This document shows positions 48,502 through 56,821 of a DNA stretch of 64,000 nucleotides, piece by piece. Origin of the DNA: Vibrio sagamiensis NBRC 104589 (GTDB lineage: Bacteria; Pseudomonadota; Gammaproteobacteria; Enterobacterales; Vibrionaceae). Made by a program: the position numbers and the translations under genes. The notes beneath the pieces were generated by a model that was not told the DNA's origin, ran no database searches, and saw only the letters and a program-made list of their open reading frames with translations. Location of the stretch: positions 17,400 to 81,399 of the forward strand of contig NZ_BJXJ01000021.1 of assembly GCF_007990935.1 (NCBI RefSeq), given 5' to 3'. How positions within the stretch are numbered: position 1 is the first letter of the stretch; every line of letters starts with the position of its first letter.

Positions 48502-48593
48502 CCTTGACTTATTTTAGATCGTCGATGAGGTATTGGAAGGTTAAAAGAGTCTAGATAGGCTTAATGTAATGGAAATGTTATCGGAGATGTTAC

Positions 48594-49388
48594 ATGACCC
48601 AATATCACTCAAGGCCAGTTGCTCAGGATGGAAGAGTAGAGTGGAGCAAAGAAGAGGATGCCATTTGGTGTGATTTAATGACTAGGCAAATGGATGTCAT
48701 CCAAGACAGAGCTTGTAAGGCTTATTTAACAGGTTTGGAGCTTCTCGATTTATCTTGTGAACGTGTCCCTCAGTTACCGGAAGTGAATCGTGTTCTTAAG
48801 GCGAGTACCGGCTGGCAAGTTGAACCAGTGCCTGCGTTGATCGACTTTGATCGTTTTTTTAACTTGCTCGGTAATAAGCGCTTTCCTGTCGCGACATTCT
48901 TAAGAACAAGGCAAGAGTTTGATTATTTACAAGAGCCTGATTATTTTCATGAGATTTTTGGCCATTGTGCCATGCTCACCAACCCAGAATTTGCCGCTTT
49001 TACAGAACATTATGGTCAACTTGGGCAAAGAGCGACCCCCAAACAAAGAGCTTATCTTGCTCGTTTATACTGGTTCACAGTTGAATTTGGCTTAGTCAAA
49101 GAAGGTAGCCAAACAAAAATCTACGGCGGGGGGATATTATCTTCACCAGGAGAGACCATTTATTCACTAGAGAGTGAGCAAGCGATGAGAGCTTCTTTTG
49201 ACTTGCAGACAGCATTAAGAACGCCTTATCGCATTGATATCATGCAGCCCAAATACTTTATGATTGAGGGGCTTTCTCAGTTATTCGAACTCAGTAAAAT
49301 TGATTTGCTTGAACAAGCGGATTTAGCAATTGAAGCTGGCTTACTCCCACCACTTTTTGAACCTAAGGAATCTAACCATGTTAAATGA
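48594..49388 (+). CDS. phhA: phenylalanine 4-monooxygenase
   Basis: The 264-residue enzyme has the iron site DYFHEIFGHC (two His) and a downstream Glu in the WFTVEFGLVKEG segment. It is the short bacterial form, without the regulatory domain of animal enzymes. It hydroxylates Phe to Tyr with tetrahydropterin. GGAGATG lies ahead of the start. The stop overlaps the phhB start, so the two are coupled. Confidence 0.97.
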   Translation: MTQYHSRPVAQDGRVEWSKEEDAIWCDLMTRQMDVIQDRACKAYLTGLELLDLSCERVPQLPEVNRVLKASTGWQVEPVPALIDFDRFFNLLGNKRFPVATFLRTRQEFDYLQEPDYFHEIFGHCAMLTNPEFAAFTEHYGQLGQRATPKQRAYLARLYWFTVEFGLVKEGSQTKIYGGGILSSPGETIYSLESEQAMRASFDLQTALRTPYRIDIMQPKYFMIEGLSQLFELSKIDLLEQADLAIEAGLLPPLFEPKESNHVK

Positions 49389-49716
49389 ACAAAAATGCCA
49401 AGCATGTAGCATTGATGCTGTTGCTTTGGGTAATGATGAACAGCAAACATTACTGATGGAGCTAGAACAGTGGCAAATTATTGAAAGAGATGGGATCCCA
49501 CAACTTGAAAAAGTGTACAAGTTTAAAAACTTCAAGCAAGCTTGGGCATTCAGTAATCAGATTGCTGAATTAGCTGAAGAGGAATTCCATCATCCCTCTA
49601 TCCTACTTGAATGGGGTAAAGTCACAGTAACTTGGTGGAGTCACTCAATCAAAGGACTACATCAAAATGACTTTATTTGTGCGTCTAAATGCGATGTTGC
49701 TTTTGTTGCAAACTGA
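49378..49716 (+). CDS. phhB: 4a-hydroxytetrahydrobiopterin dehydratase
   Basis: The 112-residue protein has the PCD/DCoH pattern: a final ATEEFHHP-like segment (LAEEEFHHPSILLEWGKVTVTWWSHSIKGL) with the catalytic His pair. It regenerates the pterin cofactor used by phhA. The start at 49378 overlaps the phhA stop. Confidence 0.95.
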   Translation: MLNEQKCQACSIDAVALGNDEQQTLLMELEQWQIIERDGIPQLEKVYKFKNFKQAWAFSNQIAELAEEEFHHPSILLEWGKVTVTWWSHSIKGLHQNDFICASKCDVAFVAN

Positions 49717-49734
49717 TTTTTAGAACAAGTTACC

Positions 49735-49799
49735 CCCAAGTAACCTCAAGATAGTTCTTACGTACTATTAGTTTCTTACGTACTATTAGGTTATTTGGG
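49735..49799. repeat. CCCAAGTAACCT hairpin with internal 18-bp duplication
   Basis: CCCAAGTAACCT (49735-49746) pairs with AGGTTATTTGGG (49788-49799). Between them TTCTTACGTACTATTAG occurs twice (49755-49771 and 49773-49789). It lies between the convergent phhB and DUF1289 genes and probably acts as a terminator. It belongs to the same CCCAAGTAA family as the hairpins at 24004 and 30682. Confidence 0.75.
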
Positions 49800-50108
49800 C
49801 TATTCAATCGGCGCTTTTTCCAAGCATTGACGGCATACACAGGCCTGTTTCTCTTCCTTAATGGAGAATGTACGAGACTCAACGTCAAAACACCAGCATG
49901 TTTGCTCACCAGCAGAGATTCCACAGAACGTCTGTTTGTCACAACTTGGACAAGCATGAGTAGCGGTTATTCCGGTAATTTTTGCTATTGTGGCCTCTCT
50001 TTGCTGGTCTGTCTTAGTATTCCACGTAACAATCTCTTCGATTGTGCGATGACAACCAGAACATATCCCACCGTTATTTTTACAGGCTGCGCGACAAGGT
50101 GACTTCAT
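49800..50108 (-). CDS. DUF1289 / CWC cysteine-rich protein
   Basis: The 102-residue protein joins two small cysteine-rich modules. Residues about 1-35 are a DUF1289-type motif (SPCRAACKNNGGICSGCHRTIEEI). Residues about 50-98 are a CWC-type motif (ACPSCDKQTFCGISAGEQTCWCFDVESRTF, then ACVCRQCLEK). Twelve or more cysteines suggest zinc or Fe-S binding. Function unknown. It is convergent with phhB. Confidence 0.82.
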   Translation of the reverse strand: MKSPCRAACKNNGGICSGCHRTIEEIVTWNTKTDQQREATIAKITGITATHACPSCDKQTFCGISAGEQTCWCFDVESRTFSIKEEKQACVCRQCLEKAPIE

Positions 50109-50258
50109 GTTTCCTCATTATTTATGGTGATTTGGGGCTTTTCAGGGAGTGAGTCTTTCAGTATCCTCAGTTCCTTTGGGCATCATACGTTGAGAAGTGA
50201 TGTTCGTCATCCATGATTTAAAATTCTTCTCAATTGCGAAATACTTGAGGAACTTCCA

Positions 50259-50474
50259 ATGCTCGAAAAAGAAAATTTGATCAAATTGGCAAGAATGCCG
50301 ATGCCTTTTGGTAAATATGCAGGGCGTATGTTGATTGACCTTCCGGAAGAATACCTTCTCTGGTTTGATAAGAAGGGGTTCCCTGAAGGTGAGCTAGGTG
50401 ATTTGTTGAAGCTTTGTCTTGCACTGAAAATTGAAGGTTTAGACAGTGTGGTTAAACCTTTAAAGCGCATGTAA
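50259..50474 (+). CDS. DUF3820 family protein
   Basis: The 71-residue protein matches DUF3820: MPFGKYAGRMLIDLPEEYLLWF is the family core, a short motif also found in exonuclease-associated domains. The family is small, soluble and uncharacterised. It stands alone. Confidence 0.87.
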   Translation: MLEKENLIKLARMPMPFGKYAGRMLIDLPEEYLLWFDKKGFPEGELGDLLKLCLALKIEGLDSVVKPLKRM

Positions 50475-50515
50475 CCTGCCACAGAAAATCCCCATGTTTA
50501 ATTAAAAGACTTATT

Positions 50516-50773
50516 ATGAATTTTGATATCAATGCACTGAAACACCACCAATTGGTCGAAGATGGTCAACTAGAGGGATGTTATATTCATCAGCCCGCTC
50601 AAGGCAGTCAGCAAGGTGATAAAGCTGTTTCGGCAGAACGCCAAGCGTTGGAAAAGATGGGATATAAGGTAATACAGGTTAAAGCTAAAGGCGGGACAAC
50701 CACGTTTGGCGAGGCGATGCAACAGCTTGCCGAAAGAAAGGAATTTATTTTTAGTTCCTTTAGACGACGCTAG
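50516..50773 (+). CDS. small hypothetical protein
   Basis: An 85-residue soluble protein. I do not recognise the family. It may be a complete small gene, or the 5' end of a longer one now broken; the following 500 bases are decayed. The stop at 50771-50773 is followed by frameshifted coding-like DNA. Confidence 0.55.
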   Translation: MNFDINALKHHQLVEDGQLEGCYIHQPAQGSQQGDKAVSAERQALEKMGYKVIQVKAKGGTTTFGEAMQQLAERKEFIFSSFRRR

Positions 50774-50842
50774 CATTAACCCAAACAATTTAAACGCACC
50801 AGATAATAAATCTGTCATTTTAGAACCGTTAACTGCTGATTT

Positions 50843-51267
50843 AGCTATGTGTTAGATGGTAACGATTACTCTGAGGTAATTTCTAGCGCCCACCTTAAAG
50901 ACTGTGATTTAACTCTTGAAAATATTAAATCAATATCTTTTAAAAAGATAAATGAATATGGTTTGTTACCTCAAATGTCGCAATAAGTATTCCAAATAAA
51001 GGAATTTCCACATTTAAAAACGATGGAAAATACGAACCATCTCTACTGTTAGCGGACCAATTTATTGAAAAATTAAAAGCAAACATAAAAGAAAGTTTGG
51101 TTTCATATATACCTACTTATATCGTCTTCTTTTATATTGAGCCTGCTAATGAAAATGCAATATATGAAGCCAAAGATTTAGGTAAAGGTTTAACTAAAGA
51201 ACTTCCCAATAACTTAACTACATCCGGTTTAACATTGGAAAAGGGTAGTTGGGTAATAGCGAAATAA
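50843..51267 (+). pseudogene. frameshifted remnant of an unknown gene
   Basis: Two open stretches in different frames join near 50970-50985. The first (from about 50849, GTG) reads VLDGNDYSEVISSAHLKDCD and runs to a stop at 50984. The second (about 50977 to 51267) reads VAISIPNKGISTFKNDGKYE and continues about 75 residues to a stop. Together they resemble one gene of about 140 residues with a frameshift. I do not recognise the family. It sits next to an IS remnant, in a decayed zone. Confidence 0.6.
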
Positions 51268-51290
51268 AAATCTAACAGATAAGGATTAAA

Positions 51291-51723
51291 GGTACTGTCG
51301 CAAATCCAGTTAGAGGTGTGATAGACCAATCCTCCAGATACAATTATTCTGCGGGCGCGTAAAAGCGCTCACAGACAGTCTCTCCATCAACATCTATTTG
51401 ATCATGTTTGAGCATCATTCACATTTCTCGCCGATGAAGATTTGGCGTTGCTCATTCAACTGACTTCTTTCTAAAGCTTGCCACGTTTTTTGTTTAATCC
51501 AACGGTGGTTTTATTCAACGATTAATAGTCGCGAGAACCACGACGACACAGCGCTTACTCTGAATCTCTTCAATTTCACGATACTGAGTTTATAGGCGAG
51601 ATAATAACGTATGGTTTCGATAATAACTTCAGAGGGAAAGTAGCAGCCTCTAAACATGAGAGCCGGTCTTTAGTATTTATTTGTCGTTAATTATGGCGGA
51701 GTATCCAAAATTTGCGAAAAACC
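51291..51723 (-). mobile_element. IS6-family insertion sequence remnant, internally deleted
   Basis: The left end GGTACTGTCGCAAATCCAG and the right end (minus strand GGTTTTTCGCAAAT) form imperfect inverted repeats of IS6/IS26 type. On the minus strand the start of a transposase is visible (FRGCYFPSEVIIETIRYYLAY, then a frameshift before REIEEIQSKR). It is then joined to a C-terminal end (HDQIDVDGETVCERFYAPAE). The central catalytic part is missing, so it is non-autonomous. It lies directly upstream of the biosynthetic cluster. Confidence 0.75.
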
Positions 51724-52023
51724 TTTTTTAAAGCCTATATTTGTAGGGAAATAATATATGAAACTTTCAATTTTATAACATTCATCACAAAATCAACAAG
51801 TTCAAGGTGTTAGATAAGACAATAGTTTATTTTGTTTTTTAGTAAAAATAGACAAAGTAAATAATCATATTTTCTTATTTACTACACATTCCGTTATTAT
51901 GACTTTATAAAATTTTGTTTTCTTTTTTTTTAAAATAAGTAAATTGGCATAAATGCCTATGCAGTTATTATAAATAATTTTAGTTACTTGAAAAATTAAA
52001 TAGAAATAAGAATGGTCGAATAA
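51724..52023 (+). promoter_or_regulatory. AT-rich leader of the biosynthetic cluster
   Basis: About 300 very AT-rich bases between the IS remnant and the first cluster gene. It should carry the cluster promoter. No clear operator can be defended. A 103-residue minus-strand frame (51865-52176) overlaps the first gene and is treated as a shadow. Confidence 0.45.
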
Positions 52024-53082
52024 ATGTTTAGCTTTGACAACAAAAGAATCGTTATTTATGCCGAAGGGCGCTTTGACTCTATTAACGCAAAAGTTGCAGC
52101 ATCTTTCATTCGTTACCACGCTGAAAAGTGTGTCGCAGTTATTGACTCTACTAATGCGGGTAAGACTTGTGAACAAATTCTAGGGTTTGGTGGTGCTATT
52201 CCAGTAGTTGCTGATTTTTCATGTATTTTAAATGAAAGAATAGATATATTTATGATTGGAAACGGGTTGTTTCATAGTGACCTTCCCGACGAATATAGAA
52301 ATAATATCAAACTTGCAATAGAGCAAAAAATGCATATTGTCAGTGGTATCCACTACCGTCTAGCACAAGATCCGGAGCTAAAACAGCTTGCTGAAAAAAT
52401 GGATGTTGTTATTTGGGATACCAAAGAGCCGCCAGCAGGGCTTGGAACAAGTCAATATAGGTTATTAAATATTCCACAGCATATTGTTCACACTGTTGGA
52501 TCTGATTGTCGTGTTGGGAAGAAAACCACCGCCCTTGAGTTAACTAATTGTTATAATAAAGGGTCGGATAAGGCTGTATTTGCTGCAACTGGACAAAGTG
52601 GTATTTACATTTCGGGTAAAGGCATTGCTATTGATGCTGTACCGAGTGACTTTGTGGCCGGTGCGACTGAAAAGCTTATTCTAGATAGTGTTGCTGATAC
52701 AGACTCTGAACTTGTGATAGTGGAAGGTCAAGGTTCGATCACTCATCCGGCTTATAGTGCTGTTACATTGGGTTTATTACATGGCTCAATGCCACATACG
52801 TTGATTCTTTGTCACGAAGCAAATTTAGAAACTCATAAAAACTGGGAAAAAACCCCAGTACTCTCATTAAACAAACTTATCGAAACATACGAAACTTTAG
52901 GCGGTTACTTACGCCCATGTAAAGTTGTTGGTGTTAGCGTAAATTGCAATTCTTTATCTGAAGAAGAGGCTAAAGTTGTGTTGGCTCAAGTTGAACTTGA
53001 AACGGGCCTGCCTGCAACTGATGTTTATAAGTTTGGTGCACAAAAGCTTGTTGATGCTATTGAGCACCATAGACATAGTTAA
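52024..53082 (+). CDS. DUF1611 (DgcN-like) P-loop protein
   Basis: The 352-residue protein has an N-terminal Rossmann-like region (about 1-140) and a C-terminal P-loop NTPase domain. The Walker-type motif is GSDCRVGKKTTALEL, followed by AATGQSGIYISGKGIAIDAVPSDFVAGATE and VEGQGSITHPAYSAVTLGLLHGSMP. This is DUF1611; one member, DgcN, is linked to D-glutamate metabolism and described as an N-acetyltransferase. In this cluster it may activate or tailor an amino acid, but that is inference. It is the first gene of the run. Confidence 0.85.
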   Translation: MFSFDNKRIVIYAEGRFDSINAKVAASFIRYHAEKCVAVIDSTNAGKTCEQILGFGGAIPVVADFSCILNERIDIFMIGNGLFHSDLPDEYRNNIKLAIEQKMHIVSGIHYRLAQDPELKQLAEKMDVVIWDTKEPPAGLGTSQYRLLNIPQHIVHTVGSDCRVGKKTTALELTNCYNKGSDKAVFAATGQSGIYISGKGIAIDAVPSDFVAGATEKLILDSVADTDSELVIVEGQGSITHPAYSAVTLGLLHGSMPHTLILCHEANLETHKNWEKTPVLSLNKLIETYETLGGYLRPCKVVGVSVNCNSLSEEEAKVVLAQVELETGLPATDVYKFGAQKLVDAIEHHRHS

Positions 53083-53143
53083 ATCACTTTCTAGGCAATA
53101 AGCTTGGTGTGATGAATCTTGGACAAGGTACAAAGAAGTAATT

Positions 53144-54241
53144 ATGAGTAATATTAATAAGTTTATCTCTGAAGGTTTCAGTAAGTTACAACCTTACAAA
53201 GCGGGACTCACGACACAGGCCATACAGGCTAAATATGGTATTGATGATGTATACAAATTTGCAAGCAATGAGTCTCCATTTCCACCGTCGGATTTGGCTG
53301 TAAAGGCAATCATTGATGCTATTAGCAATACAAATCGTTACCCTGACTACTGTAGTTTGAAAACATCTATTGCCCAGTTATACCAGCTTGGTGCAGATAA
53401 TGTTTTATTAGGCAGTGGCTCTATCAATGTACTAGACCTATTGTTTCAGGCATTTAGCAACCAAGGAAGCAATGTGGTGTTTACGTCATGTAGCTATTTT
53501 GCCTACCCGTTACTTGCGCAAAAATCAGGCTTAAAAGTTAAACTTGCACAAGCAGACGAGCAACTACGTCACATCGCAAGAAACCTAGTTGAACAGTGCG
53601 ACGAGTATACAAGTCTATTGGTGATTGATAACCCGGGAAATTTCTCAGGTGGGGCTCTGAGTGCTGCTGAGATCGAATCCATTCTAACTGAAGTTAGCAA
53701 AGACACCATTGTTATTCTCGACCAAGCTTACGAAGAGTTTACGGATGAATCACGTTTTGTCATTGATAGCGAAACATTTAAACGTTTTCCAAATTTAGTC
53801 ATTACTCGTACTTTTTCTAAAGCTTATAGTTTGGCTGCGTTAAGGGTTGGATATGCGCTTGCAAATAAAGAGCTGATTGGCTGGTTAAACAGCGGGCAAC
53901 AGCCTTTTCCAGTATCGAATCTAGGTATTGCGGCAGCAATCGCATCTTTGCAAGACAAAACCTATAGCCAAGAAGTTATAAAAAGCATAAAACGCGGGCG
54001 CGCAGTACTTTTTGAAGGCCTCTCGGCGTTAGGTTTGAAGTGCTATCCGAGTAATTCAAACTTTGTGTTGGTTGAATTTGGCGATAAAGCTTCTGAAATT
54101 TATAGTCAATTACTTGAGCAGGGTTTTATTACTCGCCAAATGCAGGTGTATCAAAGACCTGACCTGATCAGAATATCGGTAGGCAGTGATGAGGAAAATC
54201 ATAGACTACTTCATAAAATAGAGGTTGTAATGAATGGCTAA
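53144..54241 (+). CDS. HisC-like PLP aminotransferase
   Basis: The 365-residue protein is a fold-type I PLP enzyme of the histidinol-phosphate aminotransferase group. NESPFPPSDLAVKAI, GSGSINVLDLLF, IDNPGNFSGG, and the PLP lysine in RTFSKAYSLAALRVGYALA are visible. The genuine hisC is normally in the his operon; here it would make or decarboxylate an amino-acid building block. It overlaps the next gene by eight bases. Confidence 0.9.
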   Translation: MSNINKFISEGFSKLQPYKAGLTTQAIQAKYGIDDVYKFASNESPFPPSDLAVKAIIDAISNTNRYPDYCSLKTSIAQLYQLGADNVLLGSGSINVLDLLFQAFSNQGSNVVFTSCSYFAYPLLAQKSGLKVKLAQADEQLRHIARNLVEQCDEYTSLLVIDNPGNFSGGALSAAEIESILTEVSKDTIVILDQAYEEFTDESRFVIDSETFKRFPNLVITRTFSKAYSLAALRVGYALANKELIGWLNSGQQPFPVSNLGIAAAIASLQDKTYSQEVIKSIKRGRAVLFEGLSALGLKCYPSNSNFVLVEFGDKASEIYSQLLEQGFITRQMQVYQRPDLIRISVGSDEENHRLLHKIEVVMNG

Positions 54242-55472
54242 TGTCATAATTATAAATCCTTATAACAAGTTTCCAGATTCACCTAGATGGGACTTTGAAC
54301 TGATTGAATATAACAAATTTATTGACCACAATAATTTTGATGTGACGTATATCGTGGATGAGAGAGGGGAATCTGGCCTTCCTCAAGACATTAGTCGTTA
54401 TAACAAAGTACTCGTTGATAACTTATCAGATCTGCAAGCATTGCAAAGTACCCTTGAAGGTGTCATTGCACAATTAGGTGAAGTTTACCGAGTTATCTCT
54501 TTTTCTGAGGGACATATGGATATGCTTGCTCAGTTGCGTGAGCGTCATAATATTCCAGGTCCAAAAGTGGCAGAAAACCAAAGAGCAAGAGACAAGCTTG
54601 TTATGAAAGAGATAATAGCCAACGCTGGATTGCGCGCACCTCATTTTATAGCTATTGACCATAGTAGTCGCGATGAGATCGACGATTTTGTAAATACTGT
54701 TGGATTACCTATTATTTTAAAACCCACCGATGGCGCCTCTAGTGTTGGTGTACAAAAGTTAGATTCCTTGGCCTGCCTCGAACAAGCACTCAATAAACTT
54801 GAGCAAGGTAATTGGGAGCTAGAGGAATATATTGCAGGAGAAGTATTGCATATAGACGGGTTGATAGATTTGCATGGCAAAGTATGCGTATTGATACCAA
54901 GTGTGTATATCAACACCTTGTTTGAATATCTCAGTGGTGTGCCCACTGGCTCATATCTACTACCTCCTAATACCATTAGGTATGAAAATATTAATAAATT
55001 TTCAGAGCAGTGTCTCACTGCGCTCGATTTTAAAGGCTGTCCGTTTCATCTTGAGCTTATTGAGAAAGCAGACGGAGAGCTTGTATTTTTAGAAAATGCA
55101 GCGCGCGTTGCTGGCGCCGATATTCCTTACATGATAGCCGATTGCACGGGCATAAACCTGTTTGAACAATGGGTTGAAATGATTTTTGGAAAGCAGCCAG
55201 AGTTGCCAACTTGGCAGTTTAATTATGGTGCTTGGTTGCTATTTGGTTTACCTCCTCAACTTCCCTGTACGGTAAAAGATGTTAGCAGCTTCATCGACAG
55301 TGTCCCCACTTTATATAAAGAACTTATTCCGCAGGTGGGTAGTCAAGTAGATAAAGGACGCGGGTATTGCTCATTACAAGCTGGGCGTTTCATGTTCAAG
55401 GGTGAACAATTTGAAGATGTGCAACGAGACGTGCAACTGGTACTGGATAATTTTGATTTCCAAATTTGTTAA
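54234..55472 (+). CDS. ATP-grasp ligase 1 of the cluster
   Basis: The 412-residue protein has an ATP-grasp fold: ATP-binding ILKPTDGASSVGV (about residue 160), a hinge ELEEYIAGEVLHIDGLI, and the metal site FHLELI ... LVFLENAARVAG. Such enzymes join a carboxylate to an amine or other nucleophile through an acyl phosphate, as in L-amino acid ligases. The N-terminal domain and C-terminal extension are of the kind seen in peptide-forming ligases. The substrates are unknown. It overlaps the aminotransferase gene by eight bases. Confidence 0.88.
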   Translation: MANVIIINPYNKFPDSPRWDFELIEYNKFIDHNNFDVTYIVDERGESGLPQDISRYNKVLVDNLSDLQALQSTLEGVIAQLGEVYRVISFSEGHMDMLAQLRERHNIPGPKVAENQRARDKLVMKEIIANAGLRAPHFIAIDHSSRDEIDDFVNTVGLPIILKPTDGASSVGVQKLDSLACLEQALNKLEQGNWELEEYIAGEVLHIDGLIDLHGKVCVLIPSVYINTLFEYLSGVPTGSYLLPPNTIRYENINKFSEQCLTALDFKGCPFHLELIEKADGELVFLENAARVAGADIPYMIADCTGINLFEQWVEMIFGKQPELPTWQFNYGAWLLFGLPPQLPCTVKDVSSFIDSVPTLYKELIPQVGSQVDKGRGYCSLQAGRFMFKGEQFEDVQRDVQLVLDNFDFQIC

Positions 55473-55483
55473 AGGAACTATAA

Positions 55484-56803
55484 GTGAAGACTCAAGCATT
55501 TATTTTACTAATCCATCAAGCCCGCTCTCATGTGTACGCGAATTTGATAAAAGGCTACTTATCTAAAATAGATATTAAACCTATCATTATTACCTCAATG
55601 CCATTGACTCAAGAGCATGCTAATAAGTTGGCGCAGGTAAGTGAAGAAATATTTATACAAGACACAGATGATCTTACCCAACAAGGGATTGACGATTTTG
55701 TCTCTCAAATAAAGCAAAAGTACGATGTAAAAGGATGCTTAGCGACCTACGAAGGCTACCGTTTACTGATGGCTTGGATCAATCAAATATGTGATGTTGT
55801 CGATACCAAAGAAGACGATATAAAACGTTGCTTTGACAAACTTCAGTTAAGGCAAATTCTTGTTGAAAACAATTTGAGCAGTGCAGAGGCGCATCTGGTA
55901 ACTGAAGAACGCCTATCAGAGCTTGAAAATCAAGATGGTAAGTTTTTTATTAAACCTCGCAGAGGTATCGGTTCTTTTTCATGTTTTAAATATGAAAAGG
56001 GCATGCCGTACTCGCAAATTGAACGTTTGCAAGATGACATGAAAAAAGACTTACGCTTCAAAAATATTTTCTGTGGAACCTACGATTTTATCTGTGAGTC
56101 ATACATTGAAGGCGATGAGTACAGCTTCGAAGTATTTGTTCTAGACTCAAATGTTTATGTTGTTGGGACCCACGCGAAGTTTTTAGAGACAATGTTTGGT
56201 ACTACATTAGAGGTGGCTAACTCATTACCTGCCGCTCAATTGTCAGATAAGTTACAAAAAGAGGGTGAAGACTTTGTTAGAGCTTGCTTGTCTGCGCTAC
56301 AGATAGAGCAAGGGGCATATCACATTGAAACAAGGTTTGATACTCACACCGCACAGTGGAACATCATTGAAATAAACCCACGTATGGGGGGGGCTTTAAT
56401 CAATCAAAGCGTAGGGGTTTTTACAGAGCAGTATGATTTTATTCATATGTGGATATTGTCTCTTATTTACTCGCATGGTGAAAAACGTGCTGAACTTAAA
56501 GACGTTTTATCGCAGCTAAGAGAGAGTAAACGGCGCGCTGATAATAAAATTAATAGTGCGTCGGTATTCATCAGTAAATACGGTGAGCCTGGTAAAACAT
56601 TGGCAAAATTGTCGGTAGAGCAATTGCGACGTACACCAAATATTTGTGAAATAAGCGCAACGGTTGGGACTAAGCTACCTGCATCGAACCGAGGTATTTT
56701 TCTTCTTAATGCGCTTTGGAAAGTTGAAGCTAAAGATCTTGCAACGGAACTTCCATTTCTAAACCAGGTACTCGAAGAAGATTTAATCGTCGAATATGAG
56801 TAA
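55484..56803 (+). CDS. ATP-grasp ligase 2 of the cluster
   Basis: The 439-residue protein has the ATP-grasp motifs FFIKPRRGIGSFSCFKY, CESYIEGDEYSFEVFVLDS, and the metal-binding HIETRFDTHTAQWNIIEINPRMGGALI. It starts with GTG, with AAAGGA upstream. It is 11 bases after ligase 1. The sequences of the three ligases are clearly different from each other outside the motifs, suggesting distinct substrates. Confidence 0.88.
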   Translation: MKTQAFILLIHQARSHVYANLIKGYLSKIDIKPIIITSMPLTQEHANKLAQVSEEIFIQDTDDLTQQGIDDFVSQIKQKYDVKGCLATYEGYRLLMAWINQICDVVDTKEDDIKRCFDKLQLRQILVENNLSSAEAHLVTEERLSELENQDGKFFIKPRRGIGSFSCFKYEKGMPYSQIERLQDDMKKDLRFKNIFCGTYDFICESYIEGDEYSFEVFVLDSNVYVVGTHAKFLETMFGTTLEVANSLPAAQLSDKLQKEGEDFVRACLSALQIEQGAYHIETRFDTHTAQWNIIEINPRMGGALINQSVGVFTEQYDFIHMWILSLIYSHGEKRAELKDVLSQLRESKRRADNKINSASVFISKYGEPGKTLAKLSVEQLRRTPNICEISATVGTKLPASNRGIFLLNALWKVEAKDLATELPFLNQVLEEDLIVEYE

Positions 56804-56821
56804 ATAATAAAGGAATTCAAT

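Noticed and set aside
51865..52176. A 103-residue minus-strand frame at the start of the cluster
   Set aside because: Overlaps the DUF1611 gene and its AT-rich leader; low-complexity Lys/Asn/Ile content and no ribosome site.
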